Positions 1-9,116 of a DNA stretch of 64,000 bases are shown here, in pieces (within the stretch, counting starts at the first letter, position 1; each line of letters opens with the position of its first letter). The notes beneath the pieces were generated by a model that worked only from the letters and a program-made list of their open reading frames with translations, did no database searches and had not been told where the DNA came from. This DNA is from Bacteroidota bacterium (GTDB lineage: Bacteria; Bacteroidota; Bacteroidia; Cytophagales; Cyclobacteriaceae), in assembly GCA_018267195.1 (NCBI GenBank), contig JAFDYY010000006.1, positions 23,095 to 87,094 on the forward strand. The letters are read 5' to 3'. The translations under genes were made by a program, and so were the position numbers.

Positions 1-982
1 CATCGATTGATTTATCTACCCCTGTGCCGGTTCGCCCGATATACCAAGCGGTAAGATTTTTAAAAAATGCACAATTCAGAAAATTGGCATTTGAAGATGA
101 ATAATTTGTTCCTGACGACCAGGTGGGGCTTGCCCCGGCAGGGTTTGTGCAGGGGTATATCTTGGTAGAATTTTGGTTTACCAGATATAGATTTCCCAAA
201 AGATCGGTAGTGATAATACCTCCAAAATATACATCTGAAATGCTGCCTTTAATGGAAGACCACGAACCGCCATTATTAGTAGAACGGTAGGGCGCATCAG
301 AACCTAATACATACAAGTTATTACTTCCATCTACCGTTATAGAACTACAGGAAAGAGTGTTGCTAATTCCTGACCCAATAGCATTAAAACTAATGCCATT
401 GTCTGTTGAAACCTGAACGGAATTAGTAGCTGTGCCTACAATTAACCGATTATTTCCGTCCACGGCAATGTCGGTAATGTAGCTTGAAAAAGTCTTGGGT
501 ATTGCCGAAAAACTTACCCCGTTATTGGTAGACCGATACAGTTGGTTGCTGAAAGAAGGCAATATGTATATCGTTCCGTTAGGAGCTACTTTTATTTTTT
601 TTAATGAGTAGGGTAATCCTGTGCCTGCCAGCGAAGTCCAGGAAATGCCATCTGCGGAGGAGTATAGCCCTGAAACTGGGGGAGAGTAAGACGCTTGCAT
701 AGCGTAAATCATTCCGGTAGAAGAAACCTCCACATCGATAAAAGACTGAGGATAGTTATTATTCGCAATAACGGACAATCGGTTCCAATTCGTACCATCT
801 GCCGAACTGAATACCCCCCCATTGGTAGCTGCAAAAAAAACGTTGCCAGAATTTATGGCAAGATCATTCACAGTAGATCCATAGGGGCCGCTGGTAGCCT
901 GCCACGACCAGTTTGAAGTTTGTGCTAAAATTTTTGTGCCTATTAAAACAAGAAAGGCTAATGATAAGTAGTATTTATTCAT
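1..982 (-). CDS. Secreted BNR/sortilin-type beta-propeller protein (3' end outside window)
   Basis: The frame is open from an ATG at 982 to the left edge with no stop, so about 327 N-terminal residues are visible and the C-terminus is missing. A signal peptide (about residues 1-21, ending ILAQ) indicates export. The rest carries regularly spaced Asp-box/BNR-like motifs: SSADGTNW (~59), SSADGISW (~108), STNNGVSF (~151), STDNGISF (~192) and STNNGGSW (~234). This spacing is typical of multi-bladed propellers of the sialidase/sortilin/Ycf48 type. In Bacteroidota such proteins are often surface-displayed with a C-terminal sorting domain, which would lie outside the window. The stop of the next minus-strand gene is 13 bases upstream, so the two are probably co-transcribed. 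The binding target is unknown. Confidence 0.8.
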   Translation of the reverse strand, partial: MNKYYLSLAFLVLIGTKILAQTSNWSWQATSGPYGSTVNDLAINSGNVFFAATNGGVFSSADGTNWNRLSVIANNNYPQSFIDVEVSSTGMIYAMQASYSPPVSGLYSSADGISWTSLAGTGLPYSLKKIKVAPNGTIYILPSFSNQLYRSTNNGVSFSAIPKTFSSYITDIAVDGNNRLIVGTATNSVQVSTDNGISFNAIGSGISNTLSCSSITVDGSNNLYVLGSDAPYRSTNNGGSWSSIKGSISDVYFGGIITTDLLGNLYLVNQNSTKIYPCTNPAGASPTWSSGTNYSSSNANFLNCAFFKNLTAWYIGRTGTGVDKSID

Positions 983-995
983 ATGTAATCAGGTT

Positions 996-1742
996 CTAGT
1001 TGTGGGGAAATCCAGGTACCGGTAAATCTGAGTTGGCCGAAGCGCCCCCTCCAGATTCTTTTTTGTTACCACCAAGCAGGGTTACTATACCTCCGCCTAT
1101 TGCCAGCGGAACAATCGCCTTTACTAAGGCGGGAACTTTACGCACGATCTTAAAGTAGGGTGTATAAATAACTTCCTCAGCATTACGGGTATCGGAAATT
1201 TTCAATCGGTAATCGTCATCGGCTTTAGAATCGGCTGGGATAAAGAGAGTAAAAGCCCCATTATTAGGTTGTTGCATACTTCCTTGTATGCGGGTGTTGC
1301 CTTTGTATAGCTCTATATTAATAGGGTTGCTATTGCCTACTTTCCACAATAAATCATAACTTTTACCTCTTTTGTATTTTGCCGCTGTAGTAGTAAAACT
1401 TTGCAATTTTATAAAGGGCACAAATACTTTGCCTCTCACCTCAAGTGCAAGCTTTCCCTTGTACCCGCCCCATTCGTTGCGAATGGCCCAGATCATTTTT
1501 TTATTGGTTCCAGGCTTTATTTCAGCTCCTACATCGCCTGTAACTTTCTTTAGGGGAGCAGAGAAATTATCATTCGATGCATAAAGATTAAGTAAAAACT
1601 CGCTGGATGAGTTGGAATACTCTAAATCATAGTTAACAATAATATTATCGCCAGATAGCTCGACACTTTTAATGGTTACAGTTTGGGCTTGGCTATAAAA
1701 TGAGAGAAATAAAAAGATGCAAACGAGAGTAAATGCTTTCAT
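996..1742 (-). CDS. Secreted Kre9/KNH-like protein, 248 aa
   Basis: A signal peptide (residues 1-20, ending YSQAQ) is followed by a beta-rich N-terminal half with the pattern VTGDVG...KPGTNKKMIWAI, seen at the front of several secreted Bacteroidota proteins. From about residue 127 comes a segment (YKRGKSYDLLWKVG ... GAFTLFIPAD ... YRLKISD ... YFKI) that resembles the Ser-Thr-rich GPI-anchored/Kre9-KNH domain. A Gly/Ala-rich hydrophobic stretch near 205-226 could be a membrane anchor, followed by a short polar tail. The gene lies just upstream of the BNR-repeat gene on the same strand. A cell-envelope or extracellular role is inferred; no catalytic motif is visible. The domain match is by eye. 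Confidence 0.7.
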   Translation of the reverse strand: MKAFTLVCIFLFLSFYSQAQTVTIKSVELSGDNIIVNYDLEYSNSSSEFLLNLYASNDNFSAPLKKVTGDVGAEIKPGTNKKMIWAIRNEWGGYKGKLALEVRGKVFVPFIKLQSFTTTAAKYKRGKSYDLLWKVGNSNPINIELYKGNTRIQGSMQQPNNGAFTLFIPADSKADDDYRLKISDTRNAEEVIYTPYFKIVRKVPALVKAIVPLAIGGGIVTLLGGNKKESGGGASANSDLPVPGFPHN

Positions 1743-1833
1743 ACGTAAGGAATTTTTAATAATTAAAATTAGTTAAAACTCCTCTTTAATACGAATTATT
1801 TTAATGATTAATTAATATCAAATTTAGATGATA

Positions 1834-2820
1834 TTAAACAGACATGCTCTGAAGCACAGCCAGCGAGCAGGTTGTGTGCGAATTGAGCTGGTTTATTTTT
1901 TGTTTGCGGAAAAAACCACACACCAGATTCTCTTCCTCCTCTAATTTTTCGGAAGGGCTGATTGGCAGTTCTTTTTCTTCAAAGGCGGGAAACGAAAATC
2001 CTTTTTTTTGTTTGATGAGCACATTGCGCAAGCCAATGGCCAGTTTGCTCTTTACCGTAATGGTGTTAGAGATGCCAAAGATTACTTCTGGGTTGGTTTC
2101 ATTGCCCACATTAAAAATGTGGTTTTCCTTGTCGTTGAAAAATTGATTTTCCAGGTGGATGTATAAAATGCCTTCGCGCAATTCTACCAAGGCGCTTTTA
2201 TAGAGATGCCCTTCGGTAATGGTTTGCACCGTTATTTGGTCGTTACTGTCTTTTTCGATGGTGAAAGGTGCTTTGATGAGATGGTTGCTGCCATCTGATT
2301 TTTGATAGTATAAATAGTAGTTACCCAAAAAATAATTGAGCAGCACGTCATTTTTTGCCGACTTACGTCCGGCCTTCGGAGCGGCTACCGCAGGAAACCC
2401 CAGTTTGGGCGATCGCCAGGCATCCCACTCGGCCAAGTCCACGCCCAAAAAAACCAACAGCACGTTTAATTTCGTTGCTTTGGCCTTGCCTCCATTCCAA
2501 TAGCTGTGCAAGGTTTTTCCACTCACCCAATGAAAAGGCCGCTTCATGGTAGCAATAAAATGCACCAGCGCCTCTTCATCTTTTAGGTGTTTCTCAAAAA
2601 GAAAATTTTGCAATTGGTCTTCGCCCATGATCATACGCTCGGTAACTAAAAAGGGAGCCGCAGAAATTTTTCCCGATACGGTTTTATTGATTGCGTGGGC
2701 AATGAGTTCAAACGTAGTGCGGTTAAATTTTTTCCAGTTTGGTTCGATGCCATGGTCGCTCAGCACGTCCACCAACAGGGGGGTGGTTTCAAGAGCCGAT
2801 TTTATTTTGGAAGAGATCAC
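1834..2820 (-). CDS. Putative one-component regulator: N-terminal helical HTH-like domain plus beta-rich C-terminal domain
   Basis: I chose the GTG at 2820 (VISSKIK...), giving 328 aa. The frame extends to a TTG at 2868, but that would run through two palindromes that look like operators. The N-terminal ~125 residues are helical and contain VSGKTLHSYWNGG followed by LNVLLVFLGVDLAEWDAW. This resembles a helical domain common at the front of Bacteroidota proteins of the type 'ISxxTLxRxxG...LxxLAxYLGxxSWxxF', which I take to be DNA-binding. Residues ~150-280 form a beta-rich module (NYYLYYQKSDG...FGISNTI) that may sense a ligand. It is divergent from the SusC amine-catabolism operon. The regulatory role is inferred from fold-like pattern and position; it could also be an uncharacterised cytosolic protein. 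Confidence 0.55.
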   Translation of the reverse strand: MISSKIKSALETTPLLVDVLSDHGIEPNWKKFNRTTFELIAHAINKTVSGKISAAPFLVTERMIMGEDQLQNFLFEKHLKDEEALVHFIATMKRPFHWVSGKTLHSYWNGGKAKATKLNVLLVFLGVDLAEWDAWRSPKLGFPAVAAPKAGRKSAKNDVLLNYFLGNYYLYYQKSDGSNHLIKAPFTIEKDSNDQITVQTITEGHLYKSALVELREGILYIHLENQFFNDKENHIFNVGNETNPEVIFGISNTITVKSKLAIGLRNVLIKQKKGFSFPAFEEKELPISPSEKLEEEENLVCGFFRKQKINQLNSHTTCSLAVLQSMSV

Positions 2821-2836
2821 ATTCAAACATACAAAA

Positions 2837-2878
2837 TTTGACGAAGATTTGACCGTCAAATAACACAATCGGATTGTG
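2837..2878. promoter_or_regulatory. Two adjacent palindromes in divergent spacer, candidate operators
   Basis: Two perfect inverted repeats lie between the putative regulator and the SusC operon. TTTGAC-C-GTCAAA is at 2848-2860 and CACAATC-G-GATTGTG is at 2864-2878. A further TTTGAC half-site sits at 2837-2842, 11 bases (about one helical turn) before the first, and TTTGACCG recurs at 2950-2957 on the SusC side. The arrangement is typical of a dimeric repressor or activator controlling divergent genes. The sequence repeats are seen directly; operator function is inferred. Confidence 0.45.
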
Positions 2879-3031
2879 CCGGTATAATAATTTGTTTGTC
2901 AGTCTATTAAAAATAAAAAGAATGTTGTGTGCGCGATTTTTCTCCTGAATTTGACCGAACTACCATTGCAATACAAAATTTTATCCAACGCTCATTTTAC
3001 CAAATCGCATTTTATATTAACCTATTTCTGC

Positions 3032-6000
3032 ATGACTAAATTTTACATTCTCCAGCTCCTCTTGCTGATTGCCCTGGCGGCCGGTGCGCAGCAAAATAAA
3101 ATTTCCGTAAAAGGAAAAATTACAGACGAGGCCACCGGAACACCCATGCCCGGTGTAAACGTAGTTGAAAAGGGAACCACCAATGGGGTAGCCTCAGACA
3201 ATGAGGGCAACTATGTTATTGTAGTGAACGAAGAGGCCACACTCGTTATTAGTTTTATTGGCTACACCCCGGCCGAAGTACCCGTAGGCAAGCGGGCCGT
3301 GGTAGATGTTACACTGAAAGAAGGAGTGGAAGCCCTGAGCGAAGTGGTGGTGGTAGGCTATGGCACCATGGAGAAAAAAGATCTGACGGGCTCCATCGCC
3401 TCCATCAACAATAAAGAGTTTGCCAATCAACCTACTACAAACCTGGCCGGCAACATTCAGGGAAAACTGGCGGGCGTAAACATTACCCAAACTTCCGGTA
3501 CACCCGGTGCCAGCTTAAGCGTAAGTGTGCGGGGAGCCTCTAACCCTTTGTATGTGGTGGATGGCATCCCGATGCTGAGCGAGAGCAATTCATCTATTCA
3601 GACGTCTACCGATGTGCAGGGCAATGTGCAGGGCAGCGGCCAGCAGGTCAGCACCATCTCCGATATTAATCCGAACGATATAGAATCGATAGAAGTGCTG
3701 AAAGATGCTTCGGCCGCAGCGATATACGGAGCGCGTGCCTCGAACGGGGTTGTGCTTATTACCACCAAGCGGGGGAAATCGGGCAAGACCAAATTCAATG
3801 TTAATTATTACACCGGTGTGCAGACACCAACCCGTGAAATAAAATTTCTCGACAATCAGCAGTTTATGGATTTAATTAATGATGCCATTACTCAGGATAA
3901 ATTGCTCTATGCGGCCAACCCCAATGTGTTTGGCCCGGGCTTTACGTACGTGGGCTCCGGCCTGGATGCACCTTTTAATTTTGGCAGTGCCAGCGACCAG
4001 AAAGTAAACACCAACTGGCTGCACCAGGTTTTGCGAAATGCCCCGATTAACAATGCCGAGGTATCGGCCACGGGTGGAAATGATAAAACAAAATTCTATG
4101 TAGCCGGCACCTACTTCGACCAAACCGGTATTGTGATTGAGTCGGCCTATAAACGGTTCAGCACCCGTGTAAATCTGGATCATCAGGCTACTGATAAATT
4201 ATCGTTTGGTCTTACCTTCAATGCATCGTATTCTAAAAATCACCGCAGCTTTAACGATGACTCGTACACCGGAGTAATTACCAATGCCATCGGGGCAGAC
4301 CCGCTTATGCCGGTGTATGATGCCAACGGAGGGTACGCCAACTACCAGAATTACCATACTTCGTGGCTTTCGGATAACCCGGTAAAATCGGCCAGAGAAA
4401 TTAAAGCCTACACCAATAGCTACCGGTTATTGGGTACGCTGTTTGCCGAATATAAATTCAGCCCGAGTCTGAAATTTAAAACCAGTTGGTCGTCCGATTA
4501 TAATAACCTGATCGACAATCAATATTTCTCGCCTATTACGGCCAATGCCCAGGCGCAAGGCGGCATAGCACGGGCTTCTATTTTTCAGCAGCTTACCTGG
4601 CTGAACGAAAATATTTTAACCTTCAACAAAACAGTTGGTCAAAGTAAAATCAACGCGTTGGCGGGATACACCATGCAGCAAACCGGCTCTACCACCAACG
4701 GGCTGGCCGGGCAGGGATTCCCTTCGGGCGGCCTTCAAAATATTTCGAGTGCTGCCATTATTACGCAGGGCATATCTACCGGCACCGGCTTTGGGCTGGT
4801 GTCGTACATCGGGCGCATCAATTACGAATACAAAGACAAATACCTTTTGTCGGTTACTTCGCGCATTGACGGCTCCTCCCGGTTCCCGAAAAACAACCGC
4901 TATGCGTTGTTCCCTTCCGTATCGGCCGGATGGCGCATTTCGAGCGAAGAATTTTTTGGCAACAACCCCACCCTTACCAATTTAAAACTGCGTGCCAGCT
5001 ACGGATTTACGGGCGATCAGGAAATTGGAAATTTTCAGAATGTATCGCTCTACAAACCTACCAAGTATAACAACTTTGGAGGACTTGCCCCAGCCCAGTT
5101 GGTAGATCCGCGCCTTCGCTGGCAAACCAATAAAACATTTGATGTGGGATTGGATTGGGAATTATTTCAGGGGCGCATCAGTGGTACGATTGACTATTTT
5201 AAATCCGACAAAACCAATGTGCTGAGCAACAACAGTGTGGCCGGCACTACGGGCTTTTCTACCGTGGTGCAAAATGCCGGGCAAATTGAAAATCGCGGAT
5301 GGGAGTTTTCCGTCAGCTCGACCAACATTCAAAATGAAAAATTAAAGTGGACTTCCAATTTTAATATTTCGTTCATCAAAAATGAAATCATTTCATTAAC
5401 CAACGATGGGTTGCAGGTAAGTGCCTACCTCGACAATGCGCCCACCAATATTTTGAAAAAGGGACAACCCGTTGGGGCATTTTGGGCCGTAAAATACCTG
5501 GGTGTAAACCCTGCCAATGGCGATGAACTTTTTTTGAGCCACACCGGAGGCACAGCCGGCCAGGCAGTAAATGCCTCTAATGTCAGTATGCAAGATGCCG
5601 AGATATCGGGCAGCCCCATTCCCAAATTTTTTGGAGGATTTAATAACCATTTTAATTTTGGAAAATTTGATGTGCTGTTGGCTACTCAATTTAGCTGGGG
5701 CAACAAAATCTATAACCTGATTAAACAAACGTATGTAAACATGGGCTGGTCGAATGGCGGAGGTTCGGCTCAGATTTATGCCAACAACTCTACGGCTTTG
5801 CTGAGGCGCTGGCGCAAGCCGGGCGATATTACCGACATAGGCCGGGCTTCGTTTATCAATCAAAATTATTTTAACAACTCTACCCAGTTTATTGAAGACG
5901 GATCGTTCTGGCGCATTCGCACACTGGCCGTAGGCTATACCATCAAACCAAAGTCGATGGCTTTCGATCGCATCCGGGTATATGCTCAAGTGCAAAATCT

Positions 6001-6139
6001 TTTTGTGTGGACTAAGTACACCGGCTTTGACCCGGAGGTGAGTTCTACCGGCAGCAGCAATCCATACACAGCCGGCATAGACTATGCAGCCTACCCGCAA
6101 CCCCGCACATACACGTTAGGTTTTAATATCACTTTTTAA
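3032..6139 (+). CDS. SusC-family TonB-dependent outer-membrane transporter (amine locus)
   Basis: The ATG at 3032 is chosen because it gives a proper signal peptide (MTKFYILQLLLL...AAGAQ). The frame is open 105 bases further upstream but that extension is not signal-like. The protein of 1035 aa has a carboxypeptidase-D-like N-terminal domain (VKGKITDEATGTPMPGVNV), the SusC linker ALSEVVVVGYG, a plug domain (LAGNIQGKLAGV, LYVVDGIP, ASAAAIYGARASNGVV) and a large beta-barrel ending in Phe (LGFNITF). With its SusD partner 11 bases downstream it should form the outer-membrane import complex for the substrate catabolised by the following genes. The cargo cannot be read from the sequence; the neighbouring enzymes suggest an amine- or amide-containing compound rather than a glycan. 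Confidence 0.95.
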   Translation: MTKFYILQLLLLIALAAGAQQNKISVKGKITDEATGTPMPGVNVVEKGTTNGVASDNEGNYVIVVNEEATLVISFIGYTPAEVPVGKRAVVDVTLKEGVEALSEVVVVGYGTMEKKDLTGSIASINNKEFANQPTTNLAGNIQGKLAGVNITQTSGTPGASLSVSVRGASNPLYVVDGIPMLSESNSSIQTSTDVQGNVQGSGQQVSTISDINPNDIESIEVLKDASAAAIYGARASNGVVLITTKRGKSGKTKFNVNYYTGVQTPTREIKFLDNQQFMDLINDAITQDKLLYAANPNVFGPGFTYVGSGLDAPFNFGSASDQKVNTNWLHQVLRNAPINNAEVSATGGNDKTKFYVAGTYFDQTGIVIESAYKRFSTRVNLDHQATDKLSFGLTFNASYSKNHRSFNDDSYTGVITNAIGADPLMPVYDANGGYANYQNYHTSWLSDNPVKSAREIKAYTNSYRLLGTLFAEYKFSPSLKFKTSWSSDYNNLIDNQYFSPITANAQAQGGIARASIFQQLTWLNENILTFNKTVGQSKINALAGYTMQQTGSTTNGLAGQGFPSGGLQNISSAAIITQGISTGTGFGLVSYIGRINYEYKDKYLLSVTSRIDGSSRFPKNNRYALFPSVSAGWRISSEEFFGNNPTLTNLKLRASYGFTGDQEIGNFQNVSLYKPTKYNNFGGLAPAQLVDPRLRWQTNKTFDVGLDWELFQGRISGTIDYFKSDKTNVLSNNSVAGTTGFSTVVQNAGQIENRGWEFSVSSTNIQNEKLKWTSNFNISFIKNEIISLTNDGLQVSAYLDNAPTNILKKGQPVGAFWAVKYLGVNPANGDELFLSHTGGTAGQAVNASNVSMQDAEISGSPIPKFFGGFNNHFNFGKFDVLLATQFSWGNKIYNLIKQTYVNMGWSNGGGSAQIYANNSTALLRRWRKPGDITDIGRASFINQNYFNNSTQFIEDGSFWRIRTLAVGYTIKPKSMAFDRIRVYAQVQNLFVWTKYTGFDPEVSSTGSSNPYTAGIDYAAYPQPRTYTLGFNITF

Positions 6140-6150
6140 GCATTGCTATC

Positions 6151-7563
6151 ATGAAAACTATTTATATCTACTTATTCATCTTCGCAGCCATCATAACTTC
6201 TTGTAACGTGCTTGATCAGGTATCGCCCAGTCAGGTAAATACCGCTACAGTCTTTACTAACGCAGCGGGTGCCGAGTCGGCATTAGTGGGCATGTATAGC
6301 TCAATGCAAAACAGTTATTATTATGGGGCTTATTTTCCGCTGCTGTCGGATGTGTACAGCGATGTAAGCAAAGCCGGTGGGTTTAATGTTACCGCACTGG
6401 ATGAGATCAGCAACTACCAGATCAGCACCGGCAATATATTGGTGCAGAATATGTATGTGGCCATCTACTACACCATTGCAGCAGCCAACGGCATTATTGC
6501 CAATGTGCCGGGCATTAAAGACCCTACCTTTACACAGGCGCAGAAAGACAGCATAGTAGGGCAGGCGTATGCCGTTCGAGCGATGGCTCATTTTGATTTG
6601 CTGCGCACTTTTGGTCAACATTGGGACCTAAGTTCTAATTATGGCATACCGGTGGTTACCTCGGTGCAGAGTTATAACAGTGTGGTATCGCGCAGCACGG
6701 TAGCACAAACCTATCAGGCTATCATCAGCGATTTGCAGCAAGCTAATTCGTTGTTGCCGCAAAGTAAGCCGTATCTAAACGCTTACATTAATCCCGATGC
6801 GGTGCAGGCATTGCTCGCCCGTGTTTACCTCTACAAAAAGGATTATGCTAATGCCATTGCCGCGGCCAGTCAGGTAATCAGCGATGGATCATTTGGATTA
6901 CTGGGTTCCGGGAACTTCACCCAGATTTATTCTTCCAAGCTGTCGAAAGAATCTGTTTTTGAGTTGGTATTTAATGTGCAAAACCAGAGCGCCTATAATT
7001 CATATACTTATAGCCGCACACAGGCTTTAGTAACGGAGGTGTTGTTTAAGGCCGATACCACCATGAATATTTTTTACAACAACCACCCGGCCGACTTGCG
7101 TGCGCAGTTGGTCGATTTTTCTGCGGCTACGGAAAGTAATTTTTTGCCTTATGGCCGAACACAGAAATACCGGGGTGAAATTAACAAAGACAATTCGGCC
7201 TACATTATTCGCATGGCCGAAGTTTATCTGATCCGGGCCGAAGCAAAAGCATTGAGCGGAGATATGCCCGGTGGGCTTGCCGACTTAAATTCGGTGCGCA
7301 CTAACCGTGGGTTGGCGGCCTACACCAGTACCGATATCAGTAATCTTTATGCGGGCGATTTTGTGGCGGCCGTACTTGATGAACGCTTTTCAGAACTGAA
7401 TTTTGAAGGCCACCGTATGTTCGACCTGGCCCGCACCCAACGAAGAAGTTTGGTTTTGAACGGCTCGGGGGCGGATGATTATACCGACATTTTTCCCATA
7501 CCCAACCGCGAGTTGGTAGCGATTAATAATTCCAGTCTGATGTTTCAAAACCCGGGATATTAA
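6151..7563 (+). CDS. SusD/RagB-family outer-membrane lipoprotein
   Basis: This 470-residue protein has a lipoprotein signal (lipobox ITSC, Cys18) and the TPR-like helical organisation of SusD. Typical features are QAYAVRAMAHFDLLRTFGQ, an ALLARVYLYKKDYANAI repeat, a late RMAEVYLIRAEA segment and a closing ERFSELNFEGHRMFDLARTQ motif. It would cap the SusC barrel on the cell surface and bind the ligand. The gap to SusC is 11 bases and to the amine oxidase 35 bases, with no terminator on either side, so it belongs to the operon. Confidence 0.95.
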   Translation: MKTIYIYLFIFAAIITSCNVLDQVSPSQVNTATVFTNAAGAESALVGMYSSMQNSYYYGAYFPLLSDVYSDVSKAGGFNVTALDEISNYQISTGNILVQNMYVAIYYTIAAANGIIANVPGIKDPTFTQAQKDSIVGQAYAVRAMAHFDLLRTFGQHWDLSSNYGIPVVTSVQSYNSVVSRSTVAQTYQAIISDLQQANSLLPQSKPYLNAYINPDAVQALLARVYLYKKDYANAIAAASQVISDGSFGLLGSGNFTQIYSSKLSKESVFELVFNVQNQSAYNSYTYSRTQALVTEVLFKADTTMNIFYNNHPADLRAQLVDFSAATESNFLPYGRTQKYRGEINKDNSAYIIRMAEVYLIRAEAKALSGDMPGGLADLNSVRTNRGLAAYTSTDISNLYAGDFVAAVLDERFSELNFEGHRMFDLARTQRRSLVLNGSGADDYTDIFPIPNRELVAINNSSLMFQNPGY

Positions 7564-7598
7564 ATTTAAGAAGAGGAGAAAGATTTTTTGAAGGGATT

Positions 7599-9095
7599 AT
7601 GAGATCAGCACTGACACTTATTTTGAAGAGATCGTTTGCCCGGTCGGCAGCCAAATTTCAACCCGGCCGAAGAGAATTTTTGCGCCAGAGCGCGATGGCT
7701 GGAGTGGCCTTGGCGCTGCCCCTGCAAAGTTGTGTAGATCATAAAAAATCTATTGCCATTGTAGGGGCGGGCATTGCCGGGCTTACGACAGCATATACAT
7801 TAAAGAAAAATCAGATTTCTGCTACTCTCTACGAAGCCCAAGGCCGGGCCGGAGGCAGAATTCTTACCATACCCGATGCCGTGGTAGATGGAGCCTATGT
7901 AGATTTTGGGGCCGAGTACATAGATTCTACCCATACCGATCTGCTGGGTTTATCGAAAGAGTTGGGCGTAGAAATAACCGATCTGCAACAAGATAAACTG
8001 GAGTCGCATTATTATTTTTTTCAAGGAAAGAAAATTACGGAAGATGAATTAGTGAAAGAACTGCAGCCGTTTGTGCCGCAGCTTACCAAAGACATTGATT
8101 CCATTCCCGATGAGTTGCATTACAGCAAAGGCGATGAATACCGCCAGTTAGATAATTTATCGGTAACCGAATACCTGCAAAAAATTGGCGTGAAAGGTTG
8201 GCTATACGATTTTTTCGATACCGTTATTACCAGCGAGTATGGTATGGAAGCATCGGAGCAATCGGCTATCAATTTAATTTATGTATTGGCGTTGCCGGTA
8301 AAAATAGGAAGCCCTTACCATGCGCTGGGGCTGGAGCATGAGGTATTCAAATTTAAAGGCGGAAGTCAGCAATTGATTACGAAACTGGAAGAGCAAGTAA
8401 AAGATCAGATTCAAACCGGCTGGAGGCTTATTAAGTTATACAAGAATAAACATGATTACACCCTGACGTTTGAAGTGAATGGAAAAACTAAAACGATTCA
8501 ATCAGACCTCGTTGTGCTTACCTTGCCCTTTACCGTGCTGCGACAGGTAGAATTGAATTTTGAATTTCCCGCCCGCAAGAAAAAATGTATTGCCGAATTA
8601 GGCTTTGGCATAGCCGCTAAAACGGCCATGGGTTTTAAGAAACGGATATGGCGCGAACAGGGCTATCAGGGATACACCTATTCCGATATTAACCGCACCA
8701 CTATTTGGGACAGCTCGCAAGGGGTGGATACCTCACAAGGTTCGCTCACATTTGTTACCGGAGGCAAAGAATCCATAGATTTTCAAAACCTGGATTATGC
8801 CGCCATTAAAGAAAGATGGCTGGGAGGGGCCGAAAAATTTTTTCCCGGCTTGGCCGAACAGTATAATGGTCGCATTGCTAAGTTTTGCTGGGCTACCAAT
8901 CCTTTTTCTAAAGGTAGTTATGCTTCCTATACCAAAGGGCAGGCTTCAGAGTTTGCCGGAGTGGAGTTTGAGCCTTTCGAAAATATTTTTTTTGCTGGTG
9001 AACACTGTAGTGTTTTACACCAGGGGTTTATGAATGGGGCTGCCGAAACAGCCAACCGGGTTTCCCGGCTTATTCAAAAAGCGATTACTACATAA
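7599..9095 (+). CDS. Flavin-dependent amine oxidase with Tat/lipoprotein-type export signal
   Basis: The 498-residue protein has a twin-arginine motif (GRREFLRQ, Arg24-25), a hydrophobic stretch and a lipobox-like LQSC (Cys45). It is followed by a FAD-binding Rossmann motif IVGAGIAGL (56-61 GxGxxG), the YEAQGRAGGRI segment and a C-terminal flavin signature FFAGEHCSVLHQGFMNGAAETA. This is the flavin monoamine oxidase family, which oxidises primary or secondary amines to aldehydes with release of ammonia or a second amine and H2O2. Export by Tat with its bound FAD would place it in the periplasm, where SusCD delivers substrate. Homologous fold members also include protoporphyrinogen oxidase and L-amino-acid oxidases, so the exact substrate is open. 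Confidence 0.85.
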   Translation: MRSALTLILKRSFARSAAKFQPGRREFLRQSAMAGVALALPLQSCVDHKKSIAIVGAGIAGLTTAYTLKKNQISATLYEAQGRAGGRILTIPDAVVDGAYVDFGAEYIDSTHTDLLGLSKELGVEITDLQQDKLESHYYFFQGKKITEDELVKELQPFVPQLTKDIDSIPDELHYSKGDEYRQLDNLSVTEYLQKIGVKGWLYDFFDTVITSEYGMEASEQSAINLIYVLALPVKIGSPYHALGLEHEVFKFKGGSQQLITKLEEQVKDQIQTGWRLIKLYKNKHDYTLTFEVNGKTKTIQSDLVVLTLPFTVLRQVELNFEFPARKKKCIAELGFGIAAKTAMGFKKRIWREQGYQGYTYSDINRTTIWDSSQGVDTSQGSLTFVTGGKESIDFQNLDYAAIKERWLGGAEKFFPGLAEQYNGRIAKFCWATNPFSKGSYASYTKGQASEFAGVEFEPFENIFFAGEHCSVLHQGFMNGAAETANRVSRLIQKAITT

Positions 9096-9116
9096 ATAAA
9101 ATCAGTACTTACAGCT

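Noticed and set aside
2927..3031. N-terminal extension of the first SusC protein
   Set aside because: The extra 35 residues are not signal-like, while the ATG at 3032 gives a textbook signal peptide.
5396..6100. 234-residue open frame on the minus strand inside the first SusC gene
   Set aside because: It lies wholly within a strongly conserved SusC barrel on the other strand, has no signal or motif, and is a by-product of codon use in the plus-strand gene.
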